64,000 nt of DNA, taken from assembly GCA_016432725.1 (NCBI GenBank), contig JACJDG010000003.1, forward strand, positions 3,844,001-3,908,000, in the 5' to 3' direction. This DNA is from Streptomyces sp. DHE7-1. Lineage in GTDB: Bacteria; Actinomycetota; Actinomycetes; Streptomycetales; Streptomycetaceae. Positions 1 through 8,472 of this stretch are shown piece by piece. A model generated the notes under the pieces. It saw only the letters and a list, made by a program, of their open reading frames with translations, did no database searches and was not told the DNA's origin. The translations under genes and the position numbers were made by a program. Position 1 is the first letter of the stretch. Every line of letters starts with the position of its first letter.

Positions 1-1
1 G

Positions 2-208
2 TTCCTCCAGGACGCGCTCGCCCACCCCGGTGCGGCCCCGGCCCACCGCACGGCGCCCTCGGCCCCGACGAGCCGCATGCCGCGCCTCGGCTACGGCCGG
101 CCCGGCTTCAGCAGCCCGGACGACGGCTCCGTCACCGACCGTCCGAGGTTCAGCAGTCCCGACTACACCAGCCCCGACTTCGGCGGCCCGGACCACCAGC
201 CGGAGTAG
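2..208 (+). CDS. 3' end of an unidentified protein (partial)
   Basis: The reading frame is open from the window edge to a TAG stop, giving the last 68 residues of a protein whose start lies outside the window. The visible part is low-complexity and probably disordered: Ala/Pro-rich at first, then three spaced copies of a Phe/Tyr-Ser-Ser-Pro-Asp-like unit (FSSPDD, FSSPDY, TSPDF) before the acidic end. No catalytic motif or membrane segment is present in this fragment, so I cannot name it. It runs convergently toward thiC, with an 85-bp GC-rich gap between the two stops. Confidence 0.6.
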   Translation, partial: FLQDALAHPGAAPAHRTAPSAPTSRMPRLGYGRPGFSSPDDGSVTDRPRFSSPDYTSPDFGGPDHQPE

Positions 209-293
209 CCGGCCCGCGCCCCCTCACGGGGGCGCCCGCCGGACTCCGGCCGGCGGCCGGTACGACCCCGGGCCGGCGGCCGCCGCGGCCCGA

Positions 294-2078
294 TCAGTCG
301 GCGATCGGCAGGTACACCCGGTTGCCCGACGCCGCGAACTCCTTCGACTTCTGAGCCATGCCCTCCTCGACCTCGGCCCTGGTGCCGCCGTGTTCGCGGC
401 GGATGTCCTGGGAGATCTTCATGCTGCAGAACTTCGGCCCGCACATGGAGCAGAAGTGGGCCGTCTTGGCGGGTTCGGCCGGCAGCGTCTCGTCGTGGAA
501 CTCCCTCGCCGTGTCCGGGTCCAGGGCGAGGTTGAACTGGTCCTCCCACCGGAACTCGAAGCGGGCGTCGGACAGCGCGTCGTCCCACTCCTGCGCGCCC
601 GGGTGGCCCTTGGCGAGGTCCGCCGCGTGGGCGGCGATCTTGTAGGTGATGACCCCGGTCTTGACGTCGTCGCGGTTGGGCAGGCCCAGGTGCTCCTTGG
701 GCGTGACGTAGCAGAGCATCGCCGTGCCCCACCAGGCGATCATCGCGGCACCGATGCCGGAGGTGATGTGGTCGTAAGCCGGCGCGATGTCGGTCGTCAG
801 CGGGCCGAGCGTATAGAACGGAGCTTCATCGCAGATCTCCTGCTGAAGGTCGATGTTCTCCTTGATCTTGTGCATCGGGACGTGGCCCGGGCCCTCGATC
901 ATGGTCTGTACGTTGAAACGCCTGGCGATCCGGTTGAGTTCCCCGAGCGTGCGCAACTCCGCGAACTGCGCCTCGTCGTTGGCGTCCGCGATCGAGCCGG
1001 GCCGCAGACCGTCGCCCAGCGAGTACGTGACGTCGTAGGCGGCGAGGATCTCGCAGAGCTCCTCGAAGTTCTCGTACAGGAACGACTCCCTGTGGTGCGC
1101 CAGGCACCACGCGGCCATGATCGAGCCGCCCCGCGAGACGATGCCCGTCTTGCGGTTCGCGGTGAGCGGCACGTACGGCAGGCGCACACCGGCGTGGACG
1201 GTCATGTAGTCCACGCCCTGCTCGGCCTGCTCGATGACGGTGTCCTTGTAGATCTCCCAGGTCAGTTCCTCGGCCCTGCCGTCGACCTTCTCCAGCGCCT
1301 GGTAGAGCGGAACGGTGCCGATGGGCACGGGGGAGTTGCGCAGCACCCACTCGCGGGTGGTGTGGATGTTGCGGCCGGTGGAGAGGTCCATGACCGTGTC
1401 GGCGCCCCAGCGGGTCGCCCAGGTCATCTTCTCGACCTCCTCCTCGATGGAGGAGGTGACCGCGGAGTTGCCGATGTTGGCGTTGACCTTCACCAGGAAG
1501 CGCTTACCGATGATCATCGGCTCGATCTCCGGGTGGTTGACGTTGGCCGGCAACACCGCGCGGCCCGCCGCGATCTCCTCACGGACCACCTCGGGAGAGA
1601 CGTTCTCCCGGATGGCCACGTACTCCATCTCCGGTGTGATCTCGCCCCTGCGGGCATAGGCGAGCTGGGTGACCGCCTGGCCCTCACGGCCGCGGCGCGG
1701 CTGACGCGGGCGCCCGGGGAACACCGCGTCGAGGTTGCGCAGCCCGCCACGGGGCGAGGTGTGCTTGATCCCGTCGTCCTCGGGACGGACGGGGCGGCCC
1801 GCGTACTCCTCGGTGTCGCCGCGGGCGATGATCCAGTTCTCCCGCAGCGGCGACAGCCCCCTGCGGACATCGGTCTCGACGAGCGGATCGGTGTACGGGC
1901 CCGATGTGTCGTACAGCGTGACCGACTGCCCGTTGGTGAGGTGCACCTGACGGACCGGCACACTCAGGTCGGGGCGTGAGCCCTCGACGTACGCCTTGTG
2001 CCAGCCGATGGACTTTCCGGCCTCCTGGGACTTCTCGTCCTGAACGGAGGCAGGCGTGCGTGCGTCCTTGTTGGTCAT
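294..2078 (-). CDS. thiC: Phosphomethylpyrimidine synthase ThiC
   Basis: ThiC is the radical-SAM enzyme that rearranges aminoimidazole ribotide into hydroxymethylpyrimidine phosphate, the pyrimidine half of thiamin. The 594-residue length is normal for the bacterial family. Near the C-terminus the cluster-binding motif CSMCGPKFC gives the CX2CX4C cysteines that hold the 4Fe-4S cluster. The body carries the conserved stretches EIEPMIIGKRF, NIGNSAVTSS and EGPGHVPMHKI. The ATG start follows directly on a TPP riboswitch, so expression should fall when thiamin pyrophosphate is plentiful. The gene stands alone on this strand; the next gene upstream is divergent. Confidence 0.97.
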   Translation of the reverse strand: MTNKDARTPASVQDEKSQEAGKSIGWHKAYVEGSRPDLSVPVRQVHLTNGQSVTLYDTSGPYTDPLVETDVRRGLSPLRENWIIARGDTEEYAGRPVRPEDDGIKHTSPRGGLRNLDAVFPGRPRQPRRGREGQAVTQLAYARRGEITPEMEYVAIRENVSPEVVREEIAAGRAVLPANVNHPEIEPMIIGKRFLVKVNANIGNSAVTSSIEEEVEKMTWATRWGADTVMDLSTGRNIHTTREWVLRNSPVPIGTVPLYQALEKVDGRAEELTWEIYKDTVIEQAEQGVDYMTVHAGVRLPYVPLTANRKTGIVSRGGSIMAAWCLAHHRESFLYENFEELCEILAAYDVTYSLGDGLRPGSIADANDEAQFAELRTLGELNRIARRFNVQTMIEGPGHVPMHKIKENIDLQQEICDEAPFYTLGPLTTDIAPAYDHITSGIGAAMIAWWGTAMLCYVTPKEHLGLPNRDDVKTGVITYKIAAHAADLAKGHPGAQEWDDALSDARFEFRWEDQFNLALDPDTAREFHDETLPAEPAKTAHFCSMCGPKFCSMKISQDIRREHGGTRAEVEEGMAQKSKEFAASGNRVYLPIAD

Positions 2079-2083
2079 GAGAC

Positions 2084-2236
2084 CTACTCCCTACGCCGGC
2101 ATTACCCGGTAACAGGTTCGGCGGTCGACGCAGCGGTTTCCGACTTCGGACGTCTCGCGGGGAACCACGTTCCACGTGAAACATCGCGTATGCGGAGGTC
2201 AGCGTCCTCTCAGCCCGGTGCTCCGAGCTCCCGCGT
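2084..2236 (-). promoter_or_regulatory. TPP riboswitch (THI element) of thiC
   Basis: Read on the minus strand, the thiC leader has both halves of the thi box. CTGAGA (plus coordinates 2208-2213) follows a GC-rich stem. About 90 nt further on comes GAACCTG, then CCGGGTAATGCCGGCG and AGGGAG just before the thiC start. These are the universally conserved TPP-contacting segments. The variable arm between the halves is long and contains a ParB-type parS palindrome. Closeness to the start codon suggests control of translation or of early termination. Confidence 0.92.
2169..2182. other. parS: parS-like site 1 (one mismatch), inside the thiC riboswitch
   Basis: GTTCCACGTGAAAC differs at one base from the perfect Streptomyces ParB site GTTTCACGTGAAAC. 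It lies between the two conserved halves of the TPP riboswitch. In RNA the altered base still allows a G-U pair, so the palindrome could double as a hairpin of the riboswitch variable arm; that last point is inference. Confidence 0.7.
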
Positions 2237-2315
2237 GTGCAAAGGTGCCTCCACGCTAGCGTCAGTTCGGGCGCGGTGAACAGAGGGCCCCCTTCGTTCT
2301 TGCGATGATCGGGCG

Positions 2316-3695
2316 GTGACCACGACGGAACAGCACCCCTACCCGCCCTCCGAGCCGCCGCGTCAAGGCGGCTCCGAACCGGGCCATGGCCATGGCCATT
2401 CGCACAGTCACAACCATGGGCCGGCCGCACCCGTCTCGAAGCATCTGCGCAAGGTCATCGCGGCGATCCTCGTCCCGTTCACCGCGGCCGTCGTGGTCGG
2501 CCTGGTCATTCTGTGGCCCGGAGGCGCGCCGCCGCACGAGCGCACCGGCGTCGGCTTCGACCGGCAGACGCAGCAGGCCACGGTCACCCAGGTGACCGAG
2601 CTGAGCTGCAAGTCGGTGAACGCGTCGGGCGGTACGGCGGCGGGCGGCACCTCCGCCCCGGGAGACGGCTCGGCGCAGCACGAGGCGAAGGGCACCTGCA
2701 AGAAGGCGACGATCCGGGTCGACACCGGCAAGGACGAGGGCCGGACCTTCACCGAGATCGTGCAGCCGGACCAGTCACGGCAGTTGCACCAGGGCGAGAA
2801 GGTCGTGGTCGCCTACGAGCCCTCGGCGCCGAAGGATCTGCAGTACTCGGTGACCGATGTGAACCGGAAGTTCCCCATGGCGCTGCTCGCGGGCATCTTC
2901 GCGCTCGCCGTCGTGGTGGTGGGCCGGCTGCGCGGGGTCATGGCCCTGGTCGCGCTGGCCGTGAGCTTCATGGTGCTGACGTTCTTCATCCTGCCCGCGA
3001 TCCTGCAGGGCTCGAACCCGCTGCTGGTGGCCGTCGTCGGGTCGAGCGCCATCATGCTCATCGCGCTCTACATGTGCCATGGCCTGTCGGCGCGTACCTC
3101 GGTCGCGGTGCTCGGCACCCTGGCCTCCCTGCTGCTGATCGGTGTTCTCGGCTCCGGGTTCATCGACTGGGCCGCGCTGACCGGCAACACGGACGACAGC
3201 ACCGGTCTGATCCACGGCCTGTTCCCGTCGATAGACATGAGCGGTCTGCTGCTGGCCGGCGTCATCATCGGTTCGCTGGGAGTCCTGGACGATGTGACGG
3301 TGACCCAGACGTCGGCGGTCTGGGAACTGCACGAGGCGAATCCGGCGATGGGCTGGCGCGACCTGTACCGGGCGGGCATCCGGATCGGCCGCGACCACAT
3401 CGCCTCGGTCGTCAACACCCTGGTCCTCGCCTACGCCGGTGCCGCCCTGCCCCTGCTCCTGCTGTTCTCGATCGCGCAGAGCAGCGTGGGCACGGTGGCC
3501 AACAGCGAGCTGGTGGCCGAGGAGATCGTGCGCACGCTGGTGGGCTCGATCGGCCTGGTGGCCTCGGTCCCGGTCACCACGGCGCTCGCCGCGCTCGTGG
3601 TGTCGGCCGACCGGCCCGGGTCGGCCGGCGCCGTGAACGCCGGGGCGCAGCCCGCCGCGGCGCGCGGTGGCAGGGGGCGGCGGCGGAAGCGCTGA
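2316..3695 (+). CDS. YibE/F family multi-pass membrane protein
   Basis: The 459-residue protein starts at GTG, shortly after the thiC control region on the other strand. A cytoplasmic N-terminal tail holds an alternating Gly/Ser/Asn-His run (about residues 27-38), a possible metal-binding patch. One membrane segment follows, then an extracytoplasmic domain of about 110 residues, then six to seven hydrophobic helices from about residue 185 onward containing the family signature LLAGVIIGSLGVLDDVTVTQ. The last residues are strongly basic (GGRGRRRKR). The YibE/F family has no settled biochemical role; a transporter or scaffold function is only a guess. It converges on ssgA. Confidence 0.85.
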   Translation: MTTTEQHPYPPSEPPRQGGSEPGHGHGHSHSHNHGPAAPVSKHLRKVIAAILVPFTAAVVVGLVILWPGGAPPHERTGVGFDRQTQQATVTQVTELSCKSVNASGGTAAGGTSAPGDGSAQHEAKGTCKKATIRVDTGKDEGRTFTEIVQPDQSRQLHQGEKVVVAYEPSAPKDLQYSVTDVNRKFPMALLAGIFALAVVVVGRLRGVMALVALAVSFMVLTFFILPAILQGSNPLLVAVVGSSAIMLIALYMCHGLSARTSVAVLGTLASLLLIGVLGSGFIDWAALTGNTDDSTGLIHGLFPSIDMSGLLLAGVIIGSLGVLDDVTVTQTSAVWELHEANPAMGWRDLYRAGIRIGRDHIASVVNTLVLAYAGAALPLLLLFSIAQSSVGTVANSELVAEEIVRTLVGSIGLVASVPVTTALAALVVSADRPGSAGAVNAGAQPAAARGGRGRRRKR

Positions 3696-3792
3696 GAGAG
3701 AGGCATCGGACCGGAACACCACCGAAGAAGCGTTCCTGCGGTGTCCCGGACGGCAGTACCTGAGGGCCCGCGCCCGCTTCCGGACGAGACCC

Positions 3793-4230
3793 TCAGCCGG
3801 CGCTCTGCTCCTCGGCCAGGATGCGGTCCAGAGCCTCGTCGAGGTGGGCGTCGAAGTCGGCCAACGCACCCTCCTGGCCGAGCGGCACCAGCTTGTCCGT
3901 GCGGTCGAGGAAAGCCACGAGCGGGGGCGTCGAAGACCGGAACAGGGCCTGGTCGCTGCCCACCTGAAGCCGGATCAGCACCTCGCCCAGCACCTCGGTG
4001 TCGGCGGGGGCGATGTGCACATCACCCTCCCCGCACGGCCGCCCGACCCCGTCGATCAGCAGTTCCCGTCCGAAGGCCCAGGTCACCGGGGCGTCACCGG
4101 GCAGATGGAAGGTGAGCCGCACGGCGTAGGGATCACAGGTCTCGTAGCGCAACTCCACCGGGATGCGGAAGGAGAGCTCCTCGGACACGAGAAAACTCAT
4201 CATGACTTCTGCCTGTACGGATTCGCGCAT
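3793..4230 (-). CDS. ssgA: Sporulation-specific cell division protein SsgA
   Basis: This 145-residue SsgA-like protein has the family hallmarks: SEELSFRIPVELRYETCDPYAVRLTFHL near the N-terminus (quoted in part: SFRIPVELRY, DPYAVRLTF), then TWAFGRELLIDG, and an acidic C-terminal helix. SsgA-like proteins occur only in sporulating actinomycetes and control septum placement and spore-wall assembly in aerial hyphae. Assignment to SsgA rather than SsgB-G rests on the adjacent upstream IclR-type gene ssgR and on the Streptomyces gene order ssgR-ssgA near thiC. A 102-bp gap separates the two genes and should contain the ssgA promoter. Confidence 0.92.
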   Translation of the reverse strand: MRESVQAEVMMSFLVSEELSFRIPVELRYETCDPYAVRLTFHLPGDAPVTWAFGRELLIDGVGRPCGEGDVHIAPADTEVLGEVLIRLQVGSDQALFRSSTPPLVAFLDRTDKLVPLGQEGALADFDAHLDEALDRILAEEQSAG

Positions 4231-4332
4231 CGCCTACCCCGTCATATGACGTCGATCTGGCCGGGAATGATCCCCCTCGACTGTGCATCAAATCTTGCTC
4301 AACGTGCACGACAGATCACAAGGAGTGAGTTT
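4231..4332 (-). promoter_or_regulatory. ssgA upstream region, probable SsgR target
   Basis: This 102-bp gap between ssgR and ssgA is noticeably AT-richer than its surroundings. SsgR is known from S. coelicolor to activate ssgA directly, so its binding site is expected here. I cannot pick out a clear palindrome or a consensus -10/-35 pair. Confidence 0.4.
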
Positions 4333-5247
4333 TCAGATACTGATAGAGAGCGTCAGCGCGCCCAGATGACGCCCGACCCCGGCCTGCAGGCACAGGGCGG
4401 CGGGCAGCAGCTGTTCGCTCTGATGTACGGGGAGTGAGATGGCCATCGTCGCCGCTGTCGTGCCCACCGTGATGGGGATCGCCGCGCACACCGTCCCGAG
4501 CGCGTACTCCTGCCGCTCGACCACCGGTTCCATGCGCGGTGTCCTGGCCAGCCGGCGCAGGAGGGCGTGGTTGTCCCGCACCGAGTACGGCGTGAGGGAC
4601 CGCACCGGATAGCGGCTCAGGTGGTCCCGGCGGGCCTCCTCGTCGAGCTGGGAGAGGAGGCACTGTCCGATCGCGTGCGCGTGCCCGGTCTCGCGGAAGT
4701 CTGCCCACTCCTCGACCGCGGGTGTCTCCCGCGAGTCGGAGACGCACATGACCTCGATCTCACCGGCCTGGTACATCGCGTAGTACACCGGGGCCCCGAT
4801 GGAATCGCGCCAGTACCCGAGGGTGTCGGCCAGCGTGCTGCGACGTTTCTGCTGCGCTCCGCTGCTGCTCAGCCGCTCGGCCGCGTCGCCGAGGAAGAAC
4901 AGTCCCTTGTCGCGGCGCAGATAGCCCTCGTGCACCAGGGTGCGCAGAAGGTGGTAGGCCGTGGGCAGGGCGAGTCCGGTCTCACGGGCGAGCTGCTTGG
5001 CGGGCGCGCCGTACTCGTGGACCGCGACGGTCTCCAGCAGACGCATCGCCCGCTGCACGGAGCCGATGAGGGTCGCCGCCTGCGGTTGCTCCGGAACGTC
5101 CGGGGACAGCGCGCATCCGGGGCCGCTCGCGGAACGCGGTTGACCCGGGACGGCCGCCGCACGGGGCCGCTGCACATGGGGCACGCAGGGCCGCGGTGGA
5201 GCGGGAGGTGCGTGGGGTTCTGCCGGTGCGGTGTCAACCGTGGCCAA
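4333..5247 (-). CDS. ssgR: IclR-family activator SsgR
   Basis: The protein has an N-terminal winged helix-turn-helix (GSVQRAMRLLETV, then ARETGLALPTAYHLLRTLV and a GYLRRD wing) followed by an IclR-type effector domain of about 170 residues. It lies directly upstream of ssgA in the same direction and matches the Streptomyces SsgR activator of ssgA, linking sporulation signals to septation. The longest frame starts at TTG (5247) and gives 304 residues with a 55-residue Pro/Ala-rich leader. That leader is atypical for IclR proteins, so the true start may be 45-60 codons further in. The family assignment is firm; the start is not. Confidence 0.85.
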   Translation of the reverse strand: MATVDTAPAEPHAPPAPPRPCVPHVQRPRAAAVPGQPRSASGPGCALSPDVPEQPQAATLIGSVQRAMRLLETVAVHEYGAPAKQLARETGLALPTAYHLLRTLVHEGYLRRDKGLFFLGDAAERLSSSGAQQKRRSTLADTLGYWRDSIGAPVYYAMYQAGEIEVMCVSDSRETPAVEEWADFRETGHAHAIGQCLLSQLDEEARRDHLSRYPVRSLTPYSVRDNHALLRRLARTPRMEPVVERQEYALGTVCAAIPITVGTTAATMAISLPVHQSEQLLPAALCLQAGVGRHLGALTLSISI

Positions 5248-5442
5248 GGGTCACTCCGGGAGCGCGAGGGTGGGGCGGCCCGTGCGATGGAGCACGGGTG
5301 GGGTGTGCCGCCCGCGGGGCCCGGCCCCGCGTGGGTTCCGAACCTAACCGTCCGCCACCGCGTGCGGACGGCCTGCCGGGGAAACTTCCCTCCCCCGAGG
5401 GAACCGGTGGCTTCCGTTACCGGTCACCGGCTCCCCTGTTCC

Positions 5443-5655
5443 TCACCAGTCGCTGCGGGACGAGGAGTTCGACATGAACTTGCGCACGATGTAGATCAGC
5501 CCGCCGACCAGCGCGACGAAGACCAGCGCCTTGAAGAGAAGGCCGATCACGAAGCCGATCACGGTCGCTATCAGGCTGCCGAACACGACCAGGGCGATGA
5601 CCGGCACCGCGACCCACTTCACCCACCACGGCAGCCCCGCGAAGATCTCTCGCAT
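5443..5655 (-). CDS. Small DUF5326-type membrane protein
   Basis: A 70-residue protein begins with MREIFAGLPWWVKWVAVP and consists of two closely spaced hydrophobic helices (about residues 13-35 and 38-57) and a short polar tail rich in Ser and Arg. It resembles the DUF5326 family of small actinobacterial inner-membrane proteins, whose function is unknown. It stands alone between ssgR and the cupin gene on the same strand, with gaps of about 195 and 163 bp, so it is probably transcribed by itself. Confidence 0.75.
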   Translation of the reverse strand: MREIFAGLPWWVKWVAVPVIALVVFGSLIATVIGFVIGLLFKALVFVALVGGLIYIVRKFMSNSSSRSDW

Positions 5656-5818
5656 TGCCCTCGTCCTTTGCGTTCCGTTGCGTCCACGACGTCCTGCGTT
5701 CTGTCCTGGACACAGTCCCGATGTCTGCCATCGATGCTAGGGCCGCCGAGGGGGCCTGCGGGCGCCTCGCACCCCTTGTCCTCCCCTGACCCGACCCTAG
5801 GGAACCCCGAGCCCGGAC

Positions 5819-6136
5819 TCAGGCCTCGGGTGGAGAGAAGACGACCAGTACCCTCAGGTCCTCGCTGATGTGGTGGAACTTGTGGGCGACACCGGCCGGG
5901 ACGTACACCACGCTGCCCCGTGAGACCTGGGTGGTCTCCAGGCCGACCGTGATCGACGCGCGGCCGCTGACGACGAAGTACACCTCGTCCTGGTCGTGCG
6001 GCTTCTGCGGGTCGTGCTCGCCCGCGTCGAGGGCGTACAGGCCCACCGACATGTTCCGCTCCCGCAGGAACTGAAGGTAGGCCCCTTCGTTGGCGGCGCG
6101 CTCCGCCTCCAGTTCGTCCAGCCGGAATGCCTTCAT
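5819..6136 (-). CDS. Cupin-domain protein
   Basis: The 105-residue protein is a single small cupin barrel. The first cupin motif shows as H-DQDEVYFVVSGRASI and the second as GSVVYVPAGVAHKFHHI, with histidines and glutamate placed to bind a metal ion. Such stand-alone cupins bind small molecules or act as simple dioxygenases or isomerases; the substrate cannot be told from sequence. The ATG at 6136 was chosen because a longer frame would run into the promoter region of the divergent gene at 6195. The shared 58-bp gap must hold both start regions. Confidence 0.85.
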   Translation of the reverse strand: MKAFRLDELEAERAANEGAYLQFLRERNMSVGLYALDAGEHDPQKPHDQDEVYFVVSGRASITVGLETTQVSRGSVVYVPAGVAHKFHHISEDLRVLVVFSPPEA

Positions 6137-6194
6137 CGCCGTTGCCCGCCCTCGCCCCTGCTCGCCCTGGATCCGGTCTGCCACGATCAGACAC

Positions 6195-6572
6195 ATGAAG
6201 AATTTCGTAGTCAAGACGATCGCCAACGCGGGCGCTCTCGCGATCGCGGTGTGGCTGCTCGACAAGATCACCCTCACGGGCGACAGCACGGCCAAGGAGG
6301 CCGGCACGCTGATCGTCGTCGCGCTGATCTTCGGCCTGGTCAACTTCCTGGTCAAGCCGATCGTGAAGGTGCTCACCTTCCCGCTGTTCCTGCTGACGCT
6401 GGGGCTGATCACCCTGGTCGTCAACGCGCTGATGCTGCTGCTGACCTCCTGGGTGTGCGGCAAGCTCGACCTGAGCTTCCACGTGGAGGGCTTCTGGACG
6501 GCCGTGCTCGGCGGTCTGATCATCTCCGTCGTCTCCTGGGCGCTGAACCTCGTCCTGCCCGACGAGGACTGA
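6195..6572 (+). CDS. Phage-holin-family (YvlD-like) integral membrane protein
   Basis: The 125-residue protein has four hydrophobic segments and the family signature FGLVNFLVKPIVKVLTFP followed by LTLGLITLVVNALML. Despite the family name these chromosomal proteins are not lytic phage genes; their role is unknown. The gene ends 7 bp before ptpA and is probably the first gene of a holin-like / ptpA / cystathionine lyase operon. The start at 6195 begins exactly at the first membrane segment (MKNFVVKTIANAG). Confidence 0.85.
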   Translation: MKNFVVKTIANAGALAIAVWLLDKITLTGDSTAKEAGTLIVVALIFGLVNFLVKPIVKVLTFPLFLLTLGLITLVVNALMLLLTSWVCGKLDLSFHVEGFWTAVLGGLIISVVSWALNLVLPDED

Positions 6573-6579
6573 GCTCGCC

Positions 6580-7110
6580 ATGACCTATCGCGTCTGTTTC
6601 GTGTGCACCGGCAACATCTGCCGCTCCCCGATGGCCGAGTCCGTGTTCCGCGCGCGCGTGGAGGAGGCGGGCCTGGAGGACCTGGTGGAGATCGACAGCG
6701 CCGGCACCGGCGACTGGCACGAGGGGGAGGCCGCCGACCCGCGCACCGTCACGGTCCTCGACGAGCACGGCTACCGCAGCGAGCACGTCGCACGGCAGTT
6801 CCAGCCCTCCTGGTTCGCTCGCCTCGACCTGGTGATCGCCCTGGACACCGGGCACCTCAAGGCCCTGCGCCGGCTGGCGCCCACCGAGGAGGACGCCCGC
6901 AAGGTCCGCCTGCTGCGGTCCTACACGCACCCCTCGCCCGACGGACGCACCGCGGCCGACGCTCCCGGGGACGCCTGCGCCGACCTCGACGTGCCGGACC
7001 CGTACTACGGGGGCGCCGACGGCTTCCAGGAATGCCTTGAGATGGTGGAGAAGGCGAGCACCGGTCTGCTCGCCGCCGTACGGGAACAACTGGAGGGACG
7101 GATCGCATGA
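6580..7110 (+). CDS. ptpA: Low-molecular-weight protein tyrosine phosphatase PtpA
   Basis: This 176-residue cytoplasmic enzyme carries the CX5RS phosphate loop near the N-terminus (Cys9 to Arg15-Ser16, VCTGNICRSPMAE) and the general-acid aspartate in DPYYGG (Asp140). The family removes phosphate from phosphotyrosine. The S. coelicolor counterpart PtpA at the same position is linked to antibiotic production when overexpressed. The stop overlaps the next start (ATGA at 7107-7110), so translation is probably coupled to the cystathionine lyase gene. Confidence 0.95.
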   Translation: MTYRVCFVCTGNICRSPMAESVFRARVEEAGLEDLVEIDSAGTGDWHEGEAADPRTVTVLDEHGYRSEHVARQFQPSWFARLDLVIALDTGHLKALRRLAPTEEDARKVRLLRSYTHPSPDGRTAADAPGDACADLDVPDPYYGGADGFQECLEMVEKASTGLLAAVREQLEGRIA

Positions 7111-8255
7111 GCGGATCCACCATGGGCGCGGACCACACCGGCGACGGCACGCGCGCGGTGCGGGCCGGGCTGCCCGAGCCGGTCAAGCACGAGCCCACCC
7201 TGCCCGGGCCCGTGTTCGCCGCGCACTTCCACCTGCCGGGCGAGGTGACGGGACCCTACTCCTACGGCCGGGACGACAACCCCACCTGGACCAACCTCGA
7301 GCGCGCCATCGGCGAGCTGGAGGCGCCGGGGCAGGAGGACACCGAGACACTGGTGTTCGCGTCGGGCATGGCCGCGATCTCGGCGGTGCTGTTCTCCCAG
7401 CTGCGCGCGGGCGACGCGGTCGTCCTGCCCTCCGACGGCTATCAGGTGCTGCCCCTGGTCCGCGCCCAGCTGGAGGCCTACGGCGTCGAGGTGCGCAGCG
7501 CGCCCACCGGTGGAGACGCCCAGCTGGAGGTTCTCGACGGGGCGCGGCTGCTGTGGATCGAGTCGCCGTCGAACCCGGGGCTCGATGTGTGCGACATCCG
7601 GCGGCTGGTGGAGGCCGCGCACGCGCGGGGCGCTCTCGTCGCCGTCGACAACACGCTCGCCACCCCGCTCGGCCAGCGCCCGCTGGAGCTGGGCGCCGAC
7701 TTCTCCGTGGCCAGCGGTACCAAGCAGCTGACCGGCCACGGCGACGTCCTGCTGGGCTACGTGGCGGGTCGCGACGGTGAGGCGATGGCCGCCGTGCGCC
7801 GGTGGCGCAAGATCGTGGGAGCGATCTCCGGGCCGATGGAGGCCTGGCTCGCCCACCGCTCCATCGCCACGCTCCAGCTGCGTGTCGACCGGCAGAACGC
7901 CACGGCGCTCGCGGTCGCCGAAGCCCTGCGGCAGCGGCCCGAGGTCTCCGGGCTGCGCTATCCGGGGCTGCCCGACGACCCTTCGCACAAGGTCGCCTCG
8001 CAGCAGATGCGCCGCTACGGATGCGTGGTCTCCTTCACGCTGCCCACGCGCGCGCGTGCCGAGCGGTTCCTGGAGGCGCTGCACCTGGTCGAGGACGCGA
8101 CGAGCTTCGGTGGAGTGCGGTCCACGGCCGAGCGCCGCCGGCGCTGGGGCGGGGACGCGGTCTCCGAGGGCTTCATCCGCATGTCCGTCGGCGCGGAGGA
8201 CCCCGAGGACCTGGTGGCGGACGTCCTGCGCGCGCTCGACGAATCGGCCGACTGA
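7107..8255 (+). CDS. Cystathionine gamma-lyase (PLP-dependent Cys/Met metabolism enzyme)
   Basis: The 382-residue protein belongs to the PLP-dependent trans-sulfuration family. The Schiff-base lysine is Lys206 in SGTKQLTGHGD. Upstream are LVFASGMAAISAVLF (phosphate-binding loop) and the substrate-side FSYGR-like segment YSYGRDDNPT. Such enzymes convert cystathionine to cysteine, 2-oxobutyrate and ammonia. The family also includes synthases and methionine lyases, so the exact reaction is an inference from the Streptomyces annotation of this locus. It is translationally coupled to ptpA and followed by a strong hairpin. Confidence 0.88.
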   Translation: MSGSTMGADHTGDGTRAVRAGLPEPVKHEPTLPGPVFAAHFHLPGEVTGPYSYGRDDNPTWTNLERAIGELEAPGQEDTETLVFASGMAAISAVLFSQLRAGDAVVLPSDGYQVLPLVRAQLEAYGVEVRSAPTGGDAQLEVLDGARLLWIESPSNPGLDVCDIRRLVEAAHARGALVAVDNTLATPLGQRPLELGADFSVASGTKQLTGHGDVLLGYVAGRDGEAMAAVRRWRKIVGAISGPMEAWLAHRSIATLQLRVDRQNATALAVAEALRQRPEVSGLRYPGLPDDPSHKVASQQMRRYGCVVSFTLPTRARAERFLEALHLVEDATSFGGVRSTAERRRRWGGDAVSEGFIRMSVGAEDPEDLVADVLRALDESAD

Positions 8256-8284
8256 GCCGGTCAGCAGCGGCGATCCCAGTCGAC

Positions 8285-8323
8285 GGACGGTCCGAACCTC
8301 CCCCCTCGTGGCTCGGACCGTCC
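8285..8323 (+). terminator. Hairpin terminator after the cystathionine lyase gene
   Basis: A perfect 11-bp inverted repeat (GGACGGTCCGA ... TCGGACCGTCC) with a 17-nt loop lies 30 bp past the stop codon. There is no long T tract, which is usual for high-GC actinomycete terminators. Confidence 0.75.
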
Positions 8324-8472
8324 TCGGTTCTGCGCGCGAAGAACCGCGCGAACAAGGCTAGTTGACTCTCTGTCAGTGTCCAATCACGGTAGCGACAGAG
8401 ACCTATCGACTTATTTATAGTTGGTGCCTGCCCGGGGGCCGGAAGAGGGCGGGGAAAGGGGGAGGGCACGCA

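Noticed and set aside
30..1979. 649-residue open frame on the plus strand opposite thiC
   Set aside because: It is the antisense shadow of thiC, a normal effect of high GC, with low-complexity composition and no ribosome site.
6195..6572. Phage remnant suggested by the holin family name
   Set aside because: No other phage gene is nearby and the family is a general chromosomal membrane family.
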